Positions 32,789 through 44,036 of a stretch of 64,000 nucleotides of DNA are shown here, in pieces. The translations under genes were made by a program, and so were the position numbers. This stretch comes from Eretmocerus hayati (Eukaryota > Arthropoda > Insecta > Hymenoptera > Aphelinidae), in the NCBI GenBank assembly GCA_029851415.1, contig CM056744.1, positions 63,358,172 to 63,422,171 of the forward strand, given 5' to 3'. The notes under the pieces are model-generated. The model had not been told where the DNA came from. It saw only the letters and a list, made by a program, of their open reading frames with translations, and did no database searches. The first letter of the stretch is position 1, and the number at the start of each line of letters is the position of its first letter.

Positions 32789-33195
32789 GAGCTCCCTTCA
32801 CTTCCTGTCGCGGTGCTCCGTGGCAAGATTACGAGGAGAGAGATCCAAAAAAGAGAACGAGAATCACTATATGTGGAGAAACTGCACAAATCACAACATG
32901 ACGCGCAAATGCAACACATCACCTTAACGGCGAAACAATAATCATTACATATTGAACACGTGTTTGCTATGCAATGGTTAGAAGGTAAATCATTACGCGC
33001 GTAGAGTTGGCACCCGCTCTCAAACATTTCAAATGGAATGATTAAGAATCCTATTTCTATCAAAAGTTACCAATTCTGGCAGCTATTACGAATTTTTACC
33101 AGTAATTCGTTTGAAAATACAAATTTTTTTGTATATCCGGTTATGGCATGTACACACCTGATGGATCAGGCTGTATATGAGAAAGCGTGGTTCAA

Positions 33196-33853
33196 CCCGG
33201 GAGTAGGCGCGCGAAACGGACTAACGTTAGTAGGCGCGCTGTCTGTCATTTAGACCGACTTTCATAATCCGTGATTGTATACATTTGGATGATAATGTGA
33301 ACTTGAAAATACTTCCAATATCAAGTTCATAATCATCTATAATACGAAGTACACTTTTTGGACCACCTTTATGCGTTAAAGACTTCTCTTACGAAGGAAA
33401 TTGCTCTGCGTTAACATGACCATCAGTCCCACTACCTTCGATACACACGACAGAGGCACGCATATTGAAACTTCATTTTGAACAAACTAAACCGGTTTCA
33501 TTGCCTTTTTCTACTGTTGGAGGAATAATAACAACAATAAGTACGATACGGAACGTTTCTCTGTAGTTTGCATTCAGTTTTGGAGGATTAATTGGTATCC
33601 TATTTCATAAGTAGGGGCCCAAGAGAGGCACCAACGTTAGTAGGCGCGCGACTGTCATTTCGATCGACTCTGTTTTGATAAAATTCTCAGAAACTGCGGT
33701 GCGGTCGGAATGCCTCGGGAACGCCCAAACAGCTTGGTAGTAACGTCAACATAGTTGATCTAAATCGCTGGAACGATTGGAGAAAACTTTTATATCTAAC
33801 TTGTCCAAATAAAAAAAGTCGGTCTTTTGTCATATGGCGCGCCCACTCCCGGG
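33196..33853. mobile_element. piggyBac-type MITE, copy 1 (658 bp)
   Basis: Terminal inverted repeats CCCGGGAGTAGGCGCGC (left) and the complement of CCCGGGAGTGGGCGCGC (right). The right flank is TTAA (33854-33857) and the left is TCAA (33192-33195), a one-base decay of TTAA. TTAA duplication with CCC-starting ends is the signature of piggyBac-superfamily transposons. The unit also holds a subterminal direct repeat, ACGTTAGTAGGCGCGC. It has no coding capacity. Copy 2 lies at 59,421-60,080 and is co-linear with this one over its full length. Confidence 0.85.
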
Positions 33854-33857
33854 TTAA

Positions 33858-35414
33858 CCTAACAAGATCCATGGTTTCACGATCTTGTGAAACAATGGAT
33901 CTAACTAAAACTGAAGCTCTATTAATTGTTGAAAAAATATTTTCAGGAGTTAAAATACGTCTACGAATCAAATCGCTTCCGAATGATGGGACTATATATC
34001 TTACCACGTCATTCAGTTCTCAGTTGGCTTGAACGATCGTCCCTGAACCACCGTGTACTTCCTGTGCACTTGCCGGGAAGCTCCGGACAGCTCGGGGGAC
34101 GAGTATACGGCAAGTTCACGCCAGCTGTTTGCTGCCGTGTACGCTGCGTATACGGATCCGTATACGCAGCGTACACGCAGTATACGGACGCGTGTACGGG
34201 GCGTATGCTCTCCGTAAATTTTTTCCTACTCGGGGTGCCTTCCGCGCCCCGCCACAGCAGAAGATACACCCACACATATGCACACACTCTCTCTCACATA
34301 CGCAGCAGAGTTGCAGACGACACAGGTCCGGGCTTGCACATGAGTTGCTTCGGTCGTGAAGTACACTGACTCTGGATGATTGAAAGAAGGTACTTGTTCG
34401 TGTGTGTGTGAGTATTCGAGACGTTTCTCGAGACAGCTCGTCGCCCGATGCATAAGCTTCGTCAGTCCTACCTCTCGCGTGATATTTCGCTCTCATTATT
34501 GGTCAATTTTGAATAGTTCGATGGGACAACAACCTTTGCATCGGGCCTCGAGCTGCTCTCTTGGCTCACGCCTGCCGCTGCAGGCTCAGTTGCTTGAGTC
34601 GACCCAGAGCGAGCGTATTGGGTTCGCTCTTGCGTTTTTGTCGCAGATATAACATCTTGATTTGCCGCGTCGGTGCCGGGCTCCGCGCAATCATTTTGCT
34701 CTCAATCCCCTCATTTTTACTAGTTCTTCCGCGCCGCGATTCTCTCGCGACTTTTCTGTAACATAAGTAAATATACAGTCATTTCAATAAAAAAGTTTAC
34801 TTTTGTTAACTCGAATCTTGTTATTCGCAATATCTCGACACTTCCACTTTCCTGGAATCGATCCACCTTGAAAGGGCTCCGAGGTTCCCTAAGACCACCT
34901 CGTCCCAACAGTACTTATTGGACTCGAAAGTAAAAACTGTATTGTAACTTCGTTTCTTGGGTTATCAATCACCAAAATTGAGGAGAATCAGATTCATTCA
35001 TGTCCCTTGTTGTTTTGTCAACAATCAAGCATTGAGCTAAGCTACGGGATTCGAATATTCGCCGCTCTTTTGCCACGCTCTACGTCACGTCCGTCAAAAC
35101 ACTTTCATAAACGTGATCTCGACCTCGGCAAAATACTATAGCTCTTATTTCAACGGAGAAATGACTAACCGCAAAAAAACAAAGTTCATGTTGAAGAGCC
35201 TCTGACTCTGAATGATTTTGATATGAGGATGTTGTGTCTTTGAGGTCGGCAATGATTATTCATGTATGTTCAAAAATTACAAGGAGGTTGGGATCCCCAA
35301 CTTTGGCGCATATGCTACAGCGGAGCTGCTCGAAGGTTTTGCCATACTATCGAGCACAGCTACCGCTGTGGAGCCCCAATTTCAGCATGGATTCGTGCGA
35401 TGACGAGTGTCTAG
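33858..35414. other. 1.5-kb stretch without a recognised gene
   Basis: It includes the 40-bp perfect palindrome at 34,137 and a short CA/CT-rich tract near 34,265-34,305. Short frames show no motif. Confidence 0.35.
34137..34176. other. Perfect 40-bp palindrome centred on GGATCC
   Basis: GTGTACGCTGCGTATACG is followed by GATC and then by its exact complement, giving a loop-less palindrome. Further GTATACG words lie on both sides (34,103 and 34,180), so the palindrome sits in a small GTATACG-rich cluster. Confidence 0.8.
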
Positions 35415-35905
35415 TGCTCAAGGTCCGGGATTGGAATTCTTCTGAATAAGTACGTCCATCAGAATCTAACTGGACCACTCAGTCACATATATCCTCAAGA
35501 TCAATGGTTTGAATTCATCGAATTTGTCGAACGAAAAGTAGTCAGTGCTAGCACCGCTAGGTTATGTCTCTCCATTGACCACGAATACTTCAGCCGATTC
35601 ATCGAACTTCAAGGAGGACTCCTCCGTCATTTTCTGAGAGTAGATAATTTCGGATTTTTCATCGATAACTTCACCTTCTTCAGAACTCACGCGCTAGTGA
35701 TACCACAGTGCCTTTTCTTACAGCCATACTCGGTTTGCCAACCCTTTGCGTCTGCCGCTTACATCCGTCGGTTCGCAAATTTGAGAGTGGAACTGAGTTC
35801 GTACTTCAAACTGACGAGGACAACATCCGGGCTGAAATTTGGTATGCAAGGGTTATCACTGCTAACAAATTGCAAACGGAAAGTTTGTCCAGACTAAGAG
35901 ACTAA
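35415..35905 (+). pseudogene. Unidentified coding-like block, two overlapping frames
   Basis: One frame is open from 35,415 to 35,897 without an ATG. It reads like ordinary protein in its first part (QWFEFIEFVERKVVSAST, HEYFSRFIELQGGLLRHFL). From ~35,735 the second frame looks more protein-like (SVRKFESGTEFVLQTDED, IRAEIWYARVITANKLQTES) and ends at 35,905. A frameshift or a splice acceptor (CTTTTCTTACAG near 35,723) could join them. I recognise no family. Confidence 0.3.
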
Positions 35906-36139
35906 TCATAAATCGAGGGACTCTTCATCAGAGCGCAAACCCTTAGACACCTCGGTCACCGGCACGGATGTCATGAGGTTCTGGATTAAAACGGCGCGTA
36001 GAATATCATGAGAAGGACCCGTAAAATCAATCCGCGAAGGTTAGATATCGTGGGGCAACTTTCTCTGCATGTATTGGGTCTATAAATGCGTGTGCCGAAA
36101 GCGGCGCCCACTCCTGTTGAAACGGCATTCGACGAGTGA

Positions 36140-36709
36140 GAACGTTGTATACGACAGAACACAGAAATTCCAATTTATCATCCAGTCGAGCGGTATAGGA
36201 GAAGTGATCTGATCTTCCACGGTTCGTGCTTTAACGATCGACTGAGAAGCAACTCAGTGGACGACCTGCTAGTCAGAGAAGTTCCTGATTATTACGATCA
36301 CGTTTATGCGGGAGAACAAACGCGTTGTGACGCGTGCGAAGTAGCTTGTACGGTGAAAAGACTCGCAAACGAGTGTGAAGAATGTATTGAAGTATCCGAG
36401 CAGACTCGCGGAACACCACAGACGCTCCCGTGTTCACACTCGCTATTCTCGTGCGCTTGCCAAAACAGAAACGTTCCGACATATTACACCATCCGAATAG
36501 GACAGATTGGCACAGATTTGTGCGACATCTGTTACTCGAGTGACGCGATAGAGCCAGAGTCCGAAATCGAGGCTGTAACAAATCAACACTCATTGGTAGT
36601 GGGTGGAATTCCAATATATTGCAGAAGCTGTGGAACTTCGTGTTTGATTATTGAACCGGCCATCAATTGCGAGTCTTGCTTCGCCGAGTGCAATAAAACC
36701 TTCCCGTAA
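36140..36709 (+). CDS. Cysteine-rich open frame, unknown product
   Basis: The frame is open from just after a TGA near 36,139 to the stop at 36,709, about 190 codons, with no ATG; GTG 36,257 is the first conventional alternative. Cysteines occur as repeated C-x2-C pairs: CDAC, CEEC, CDIC, CRSC and CESC, spaced ~15-60 residues apart, which suggests a zinc-binding protein. CGACAG at ~36,158 could be a splice acceptor, so this may be an internal or last exon. I cannot match it to a family. It lies upstream of, and apparently outside, the gypsy-like provirus. Confidence 0.35.
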   Translation, partial: ERCIRQNTEIPIYHPVERYRRSDLIFHGSCFNDRLRSNSVDDLLVREVPDYYDHVYAGEQTRCDACEVACTVKRLANECEECIEVSEQTRGTPQTLPCSHSLFSCACQNRNVPTYYTIRIGQIGTDLCDICYSSDAIEPESEIEAVTNQHSLVVGGIPIYCRSCGTSCLIIEPAINCESCFAECNKTFP

Positions 36710-37443
36710 TAGTCCATTCCTAAATTCCAGGTCACCCAAGTTCTCCACGCTATTTGGATGGTAGCCCTCATTGTTTACAGTTGTTCCATTCATATCAATA
36801 GGTCTAGAATCTCCCCTAGATCAAGTTGTTAAGTAAGCTAGTGAGGGTTGAAACCTCTCAAATCAATTTTTTAAACCAGTAGAAAGATCCATGGATTGGA
36901 TCCATCCGACATGACCCATAAGCAATGGAATTCGTTCGAAAACCCCTCTACCCCTTCAATATCAGGCTTCAGCTAGATTGATAGAATTGTACTATCAACA
37001 AGCCAGAGAATTTTTTTGTGTTCTGAGGAACAAGTGTTATTTTCCCTGTAGGATATGTCTGTTTTCATGTCGCCGAAATCGAGACGATTGGATAACCACA
37101 TGACGACGAAGTCAATCCAAAATTATAGATTGTAGCATTAGAAAGAGTTTGATGAAACGAAAAGCTGATCCTTTAGGGGAAGCTCGACGAAGAGTCATCA
37201 GCCACAAAGGGAAGATATATCGCTTTTGGGAGACTCCATTTGGTGAAATATTCCCTGATACCTTCTCTATACGAATCAAGTCGTGAGGTGAATCTGAATA
37301 CCGGGACCTTCGTGAATCATTCCACACACTATTGGCCTGTGGTATAGATCATTTTCTTCCTCTCGACTGGAAAACACGTCTTTTAATAGACGATTCTGCA
37401 TCTTCATAAATCGGGACTGCTATCAGGACCACCACCTAGAAGA
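36710..37443. other. Spacer without a recognised gene
   Basis: Short frames only; nothing recognised. Confidence 0.35.
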
Positions 37444-37857
37444 GTGGGGAAAACCCGTAATCGGCACCCATCCATACCTAAGCGCGCCTATTACACCTTG
37501 CAGTTCCAATTTTCAGATGAGGGGCCCCGAAGCGTACCTCAAGCCGATAGCAGACACATAACCAGATTGAATTATCCAGGTATTGAACGTTTGTTCCACC
37601 TTTGGCGAGATCGAGTCAACCTCGCAATCCGTTATCGCCATCATTGCTGCTGGGAGTGTAATTTGGAACACGAAGATATAAAAGATGATCTAATTCAGGG
37701 CTCAAGAAAGAGCGTCAATAAGGCTTGGTTTCCACACGACTCCACAGCTTATGAACAGATAGGATTAACTGACTACGCGATACAAGACTGTCGTCGTTAC
37801 CCGGCCGAAGAAGAGGTTAGCGATTCAAAGGAATCAGTCTGCGTCGACCGGGTGTGA
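37444..37857 (+). CDS. Unidentified 137-codon open frame
   Basis: The frame opens at a GTG and has no ATG. The peptide is compositionally ordinary (YYTLQFQFSDEGPRS, IERLFHLWRDRVNLAIRYRH, HHCCWECNLEHEDI, WFPHDSTAYEQIGLTDYAI) and so looks like real or recently lost coding sequence. No family is recognised. It may belong with the coding-like blocks at 35.4-36.7 kb and 37.9-38.3 kb. Confidence 0.3.
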   Translation: MGKTRNRHPSIPKRAYYTLQFQFSDEGPRSVPQADSRHITRLNYPGIERLFHLWRDRVNLAIRYRHHCCWECNLEHEDIKDDLIQGSRKSVNKAWFPHDSTAYEQIGLTDYAIQDCRRYPAEEEVSDSKESVCVDRV

Positions 37858-37937
37858 GACGGGCGGGCGTTTATCCGTTTCTTCAGATAAAAGGGAAATC
37901 CTTGTATCTCTCTCTCGCTCAATTCTCACTGATATCA

Positions 37938-38292
37938 TGGCTCAATCCAACGGACTTTCGACGATTACCGTCGTCCCCGACGTTCCCGAGTCAAGAATAT
38001 TTGAACATCACTTTCATTCGGCCATCAAATTATTACAAGCAATAAGCTTGATTTATAGCAACAACCCCATTGTTTTTCATTCTATCACCCCACAATGAGC
38101 ACCGGGGATCATTTTCACCTTGATCTTTGCGGAGAACGCGTCTACTACCTGAAATCTAGGGACGGCAAAATTGCTACAGATACCCTCTTGGCCCGAAAAT
38201 ACGATAATACTACCGTGAAAAACTTGGAAAAAGCTGCTTCCATCATCAAAAATAATATTTACACTTATTGTTGCCTAAAAACGATTGTATAG
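37938..38292 (+). pseudogene. Unidentified coding-like block with a frame change
   Basis: From ATG 37,938 one frame runs to a TGA at ~38,097 (MAQSNGLSTITVVPDV, RIFEHHFHSAIKLLQA). An overlapping frame from ATG 38,095 then continues (DHFHLDLCGERVYYLKSRDG, LARKYDNTTVKNLEKA) to a stop at 38,292. The two may be one broken gene, or two exons. Function unknown. Confidence 0.28.
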
Positions 38293-39305
38293 GTGTACTA
38301 TTTCATAGATTTCGGTGAGGAGTATGAAATAGACTTACTTTCATTCAGGTGTATGTCGAATTGAGAGGTGAAAAATGAGAAATTCGAAAAATTTCCATGA
38401 AAAAATTCAAACAAAAGAATCAAATTCACGTGAAAAACATTATTTGTGTCAATATGAATTGGCGAATAATGTTCAAAAATGACTGGGCCCATTGCCCAAG
38501 AAAATAGAACAACGCCTCAAAATTTGGAAGAGATCCATGGAGGCGTTCGCCAAATTTTGAGTGACATGGAAGGTAAAGTTGAAAGAAATTTTTTGTGAAA
38601 ATGAAGTTTTTTATCAAATTTCCGTATCAACCAATCTCTTCAGAATGACCGGGGAATATTCTAGAATGATATTCGGAATATTTATGTGCTGAATATTGGA
38701 TCGTATGCCGTTTGGACAAACATAGTGTGAAATTGATGATAAATTTTAGGTAATCAATCTACCTTAGAAGAGAGAGTATGGAGAGTATGGCGCTGTCAAT
38801 AAACTGGGCTCATCATTGATCAATTTAGAACAAACCCTCAAAGTTTCAAGAAGATGGCTCTGAGGGTTCAGAAAAACTCGCGCGACAAAGGGAAGACAAC
38901 ATACAGACACACATACATACGTACACGGACAAGGTGTGCCTTAGAATAATTCACACAGAACGTTGTGCGTTGTAGAAGAAATTAATAGGGGTTCCATTTT
39001 AAAGGTCTCGGCGAACAGAATAAGATGGATTAACTCTGATTTAACTGAGGATAGAAGTAGAGAGTGAAAAATGAGAAATTAAAAAAAAATTTATGGAATA
39101 ATTTCCGCACGGATCCAATACTTTCTCTTCGAGAAAGCAAAAAGGAAGGCACTAATTGTTTCTATCTCAATCGCAGACTTTATCGTCACCTAGCTCAGCT
39201 TTGCTACCGGTCATTAGTCTTAGACTTTGCGTATCCAAGAAGAGTGTTAGCGCTCAGTAGGATCTTGCGATTTTACCGAGTTCACCGGTGAAAATTATCA
39301 ATCAT
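38293..39305. other. Upstream of the provirus leader; 5' LTR not recognised
   Basis: AT-rich sequence without a gene. CATACAGACACACATACATACG near 38,900 is a simple-repeat-like tract of the kind often seen at LINE ends. If the PBS at 39,306 is real, the 5' LTR should end near 39,304, but I could not match this region to the 3' side (63.27 kb onward), so its start cannot be set. Confidence 0.3.
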
Positions 39306-39323
39306 TGGTGCAACTACCATCCC
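39306..39323 (+). other. Candidate primer-binding site of the provirus
   Basis: TGGTGCAACTACC begins with TGG, as expected for the complement of a tRNA CCA end, and lies ~165 bases before gag. The matching tRNA was not identified. Confidence 0.35.
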
Positions 39324-39470
39324 GAACTCGCGAATCATAAGAGTTGAAGAGTTTCGTCCTGTAATCTCAGACGAACAGTATTTGATCTGGCAAGCCTCCG
39401 TATTACGAAGTAATCCGCTCAGCGTTTACAACGACCGAGACGACGTTCCTTCATCGTCGAGGTGTTTCTA

Positions 39471-41155
39471 ATGGAAGGAAAACCTTTTGATCAAAGGTTT
39501 GTGACTAGAAGTAGAGCACGTCAAGACACTGCTCTACAGCAGTTGGTTGAGGATTTACAGCCTTCATCTTTGCATAACAGAACTCATACGCCAAGACGAG
39601 CAACTTTACCGGCGGGAGTAGCGACCAGCACCCCTAGAGAAGCACGACAACCTCACCAGGATTGGTATCGCGAAAACCGAGTCTGGAACTATACAAGAGT
39701 TGGACGAGGCCGAACAAAAAATCGACGAAACCATCCTAGCCAACTCAAACTGTTTGAATAGCAAAGAAAGTAGAGATCCAAGTCCGTCACGCCCTACAAC
39801 TGATAACTCGACCCCTTCCGAGATTTCGACGTGAAGAAGTAGTAGCGTTAGCTTCATCAGATCAAACATCATGGCACGTAACGGTGCAACGCTGAAGGAA
39901 GCCCTCAGGGTGATCCCAGAATTGAGGGGGTCCAACATCTCTTTGAGCCAGTTCTCGGAGGCCATGATTGAGGAATAAGCCGAACCGCATCTCGTGAAAT
40001 TAGATAGATCACGGATCATAGGCAAAGTTTGCCAGGCCATTCTAGGACAACAATTCGAAGATCTCGATGGATTCAAAGACTATTTGGAAGGAATTTATGC
40101 ACCAGCGAAGACTGTGCATCAGCTCATGGGCGAGTTGGGGAATAAATTTCGAAGGGATGGGGAGAGCGTCTTTCCTTCCGTCAACCGCATGCGGGACATC
40201 GAAGGTCGCATCCTCAAAGCACGCAAACTCCAAGCTGCAGATATAGATGCTGCCTACCGAGCGGGGCACAAGCGAAACATGATTGAATGTTCTAAGAGAG
40301 GCTTGCTTCTGGAGATTGAATCTAGAATCACCGACGGAGCGGATTTGATAATACGGTTCGGGCTGCAATTGAAATCGAACGCCAACTAGAAGCTCAGCAG
40401 TTCCTCCGAAAGCTACCAACCAACGCTAACTTGCCTAAACCAGACTTTCCACAGAAACCTTCGAAAAGAAATGTGTATGTCTGCACCGTCTGTTACCAAG
40501 GAGACCGTCAGGAGGTTGGCTGCCCCAAGAAGCCCAAACTTTGTGACTATTGTTTACGAACGGGATATGGAATAGATTCGTGTTGGAAGAAAGAGCGTGA
40601 TAAGCCTCACTCCCCGTCAAACTCGCCTGCAAACTCTGCGACAAGCCAGGTCACAGCGCGCCCCAATGTTCAATTGTGGCATGGAGAGTCAATTGTGCAA
40701 TGCTCCTGAGCATACGGCGGAACAATGCGGGGTGGAATCCTCCACTTCTCAGAACGATCCAAACTTGACGTGCGAAAACTGCTAAAAATACCGGACATGC
40801 CGCGGATAAATGTTGGAAGGTGCATCCTCCGAATCCGCCCGCGCTAGACCCGCGAATAGAGGTGCGAAATCAAATGACTTGCCAAATCTGCAATGGCGTT
40901 GGACATACTGCATCACAACGTGCACGCTCCCGCTCCTTCTGGCGAAATAGTTTGCAGATCCTGCAAAAAACCAGGCCATGTTACTGCCAAATATCGAAAG
41001 AGAGCATATAACAACGCTCTTAACGCTGTTATGAATCCGGAAAACGCGCAGAGTCTCCCGAATCCGAGCGCTACCAAGGAGACTCCAAGGGTACGGCGCT
41101 CGCCAGACCCAGCGCAGATAAACAACCTCCTTGGTGAAATGCTACCCTCAGATTA
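39471..41155 (+). pseudogene. gag remains with zinc knuckles
   Basis: The frame starts at ATG 39,471 (MEGKPFDQRF) and breaks into several frames. The middle (39,870-40,390) has the helical capsid-like part of gypsy gag proteins (RGSNISLSQFSEAM, LDGFKDYLEGIYAP, HQLMGELGNKFRRD). The C-terminal part (40,431-41,155) has several Cys/His knuckles, some imperfect: CDYCLRTGYGIDSC, CQICNGVGHTAS and CRSCKKPGHVTAKY. These would bind viral RNA. A stop at ~39,977 and at least three frame changes break the gene. Confidence 0.7.
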
Positions 41156-41772
41156 GAAACGCTGCGGCGGTTTCCGCCATCCGTCCAACTACAACTTGGA
41201 CGTGACGGTGAGAAACTATTATTCCTATTGGATAGCGGTTGTGAGACCAACGTCATCAAGTATGACGCGATACCAAGGGTCGGATCCATTGACGAATCAC
41301 AAATTCACGGATTGCGTGGGTTAGGTTCCAGGCCTACTATTTGTTTGGCATCGTGCGACTGAGAATTTTGGGATTAGACACCGAATTCGTTGTGGTATCT
41401 ACCGATTTCCCCCTACCCTTCCACGGAGTGTTTGGAACCACCTTTTCCTTAAACTCTAAGGCTGTTATTAATTTTGAATCCCAATCGCTAGAAATAAATA
41501 CGAATGTAATAAGTTCCTACGAATACGATCTTCCTATCGATAAGAAATCCACCCACTCTCCGACAACGAGGATGTATTTTATCTACCCGGAGATGACCTA
41601 CCAGGTACAACAGGAGTCACCCACAAAATACCAACTAATCATGAAGAACCTATTAATGAACGTCAGTACGAATTTCCTCATGATTATAAAAATGAAATCA
41701 ATCGTCAGGTTAAGGAAATGGAAGAGAAGAGCATCATACGCCCCTCCTCTTCTCCATACAATATTCCTATAT
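41156..41772 (+). pseudogene. Protease and start of reverse transcriptase (provirus pol, part 1)
   Basis: The aspartic protease active site appears as LLDSGCETN (DSG at 41,231-41,239). The remainder of the protease follows in another frame from 41,341, so there is a frameshift between them. The N-terminal edge of RT is visible at ~41,640-41,772, with EMEEKSIIRPSSSPYNIPI. The gene is cut at 41,772 by the Penelope-like insertion and resumes at 57,543. Confidence 0.7.
41759..41772 (+). repeat. 14-bp target-site duplication, left copy
   Basis: CAATATTCCTATAT here is identical to 57542-57555. In the uninterrupted provirus this site encodes part of the RT motif YNIPIW. The match proves that the interval 41,773-57,541 arrived as an insertion. 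Confidence 0.9.
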
Positions 41773-44036
41773 CGATGGATTGGCTCTAATACTATCTATG
41801 GACTCTGCTCAATATTGGAGGGAGTTCAGATTAACAACGTTTGGGACATCTAAATATGTCCTCCGTCAGGTTCGAAGAATTTTTTGTATATAGATATGGG
41901 ATTCGCTTTGAAATAGTGACTTATAGACTAGGACTCATCAGTGCTGATAGAGATGGAAGATTGGAGAGATGACGAGTGATTCTTTCAAAAGTTCGAGTCG
42001 AACTGATGCGAGACTGGTCTGTACGCCCGTTTGTCGATGGTCGGAAGGGCATCCTGTAAGTTTTCTGAAAGGTGGCGTGGGCCATGTGTTTTTCGCGGAG
42101 CTGTTGCTGGTGAAATGTTCAGTGGATGTGCGTTGTGGTGATGTTTAGTAGTGGCTGTAGATTTCGAGCTCAAATAAATTTTCTCTGGTTTTCGGAATCT
42201 ATTAGGAGATTTTTGTACGTTTGGTGCAAATTTTTTGTATCTTTCTAATACTTATGCTACTTTTGTTGAGTTGTATGTGAAACATTTCTCAGATTAATCT
42301 TTTGTTCCAATGAGTCTCAGTATCAAGAACTTCCGACGAATTCCAATCAAAATCGTGATCTTCTTGGATTCTGTGAAGTGAAAGGACGTTCGGGTCCTCG
42401 GAGTGGTTACTGATATTGTCTTTGTGTTCTTCAACTCTAGTTTCCAAAGATCTCATCGTTTGCCCAACATAATTTTTGGGGCAGTGAGTACAACTGATTT
42501 TGTATACAATGTGTGTTTTGTGTTTATTTTCAAGTTTGTCCTTTCCAAACCGGATAAATTTGTTGAAATTGTGACTCGATCTGGAAATGGTGTGTATGTC
42601 GTGTCGTGCAAGGTTCTCTTAACTCTTTCTGAGGAATTTTTGATGAAAGGGATAACGACTTTACTTTCGTTTTTGTACAGCATACGTATAGCTCTTCTGA
42701 GATTCCTATCAGCTTCATTGTCATTGTCTTTTATCTGATCTATCCTGAGTGAGATGTGCCTCGTGATGAAATGTGAAGGGTAATTGTTTTCTAATAGTAA
42801 ATCTCTGATTTTAGTCAAATTTTTCGCGTGAAATTTAGTATGAGCGAGTTTGACGCCTCGATCCACCAAGCCATAAATCATCGTTTTCCTGTGATATGGG
42901 GTTGTGAGAGTTGAAATTCAGATGAATGTGGCTCTTAGTTGGTTTCTGAAACCAGTCAGTGATCAATTTGCCGTTATCGTTCATCATAAGTAGATCTAAA
43001 AATGGCAATCGATTATTCTCTTCTATTTGTATGATGAACTTCAGATTCTCGTCATAATTATTGATAACTTCGGCAAATTTGTCGACATGATCGGCCTTGA
43101 TAATTGCGAAATGATGCTCTACAAAACGTTTCAGAATCATTGGTTCTATGTCGAAACTGTCTCTCATGGTTTCAAAACATTTCTGTTCACTACGATATTA
43201 GAAACTGTTGGGGATAATGATAACCCCATCGGGACACCTAGTTTTCGTCTGAGAAACTTGCCATCGTATTGGAAGTAGGTATTCTCAAAGATCAACTCTA
43301 TTGCTCCTATGGATTCCTCCTCTGTTAGGAGAGTATGTTCTTGGATGTGTTCCCATCGGTTTCGAATTGCTTGTATAATCAGTATTAGTGATACATTTGT
43401 GAAAAAGGACACAACATCTAGGGAGATAAGTATGTAGCCGGGAGGTATTACAATGTCCTTGATTCCATCTTGAAAATAAGAACTATCTTTTACAAAAGCT
43501 TTTGTTTTGGGAGATCCTCTAGAGATTGAGATGTTCATGGTTCTCGAAAAATCTTGTAAAGGTGTATTCATCGCGGAAAAAATCACCCTAAGTGGGTAAT
43601 TTTCTTTGTGTGTCTTGACTTAACCATACGCTCTAGCCAAAATTCTTGTTATCAAAGTCGATATTGATCCTGTTATTTTTCATCTCTTCTTCTCTGCTTC
43701 CAGTTCTTGTTCGTTTTGGATTGACTTTCTTTGTAAATTTCTGATCCTCCCCGTGAGTCTAGTCAAAAGGTTCATGTCAATTTTCTCTTAATGTTTCCGA
43801 TCATTCAGAAGGTTCTTCATTTTCTGTCTGTATTCTCTATTCTTACTTGAAATCACGACTGATGAGTTTCCCTTGTCTGACCTTGTAATAAGTATGTTTT
43901 TGTGATCGTGAATGAAATGTTCCGTGTGTTTGATATTTTCTTCGATAATTTCTTCCTTTTCTGAAAAATTGACTTTTTCGGGTCATACAGGTAGGTAGAT
44001 TTGATGATTTTATTTCTTATCAGGTCCATTTCTTCT
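41773..44036 (-). pseudogene. PLE reverse transcriptase-GIY-YIG copy, leftward, broken
   Basis: Reading leftward: an RT N-terminal part (44,036-43,600), then the RT palm (AMNTPLQDFSRTMNI, PPGYILISLDVVSFFTNVS), the motif LGVPMGLSLSPTVS and the catalytic region, where VDD is replaced by VEHH, then IYGLVDRGVKLAHTKFH. The GIY-YIG nuclease lies at ~42,520-42,300 (VYKISC...YVGQT). Frameshifts occur near 43,600, 43,165 and 42,880. The PLE protein combines a telomerase-like RT with a GIY-YIG endonuclease for integration. The 3' end (41,773) is about 55 bp short compared with the rightward copies. Confidence 0.78.

Larger units (their letters stand above)
31981..33191. other. 1.2-kb stretch without a recognised gene
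   Basis: It has several short frames without motifs and two strong hairpins (32,651-32,700 and 32,762-32,788), listed separately. Confidence 0.35.
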
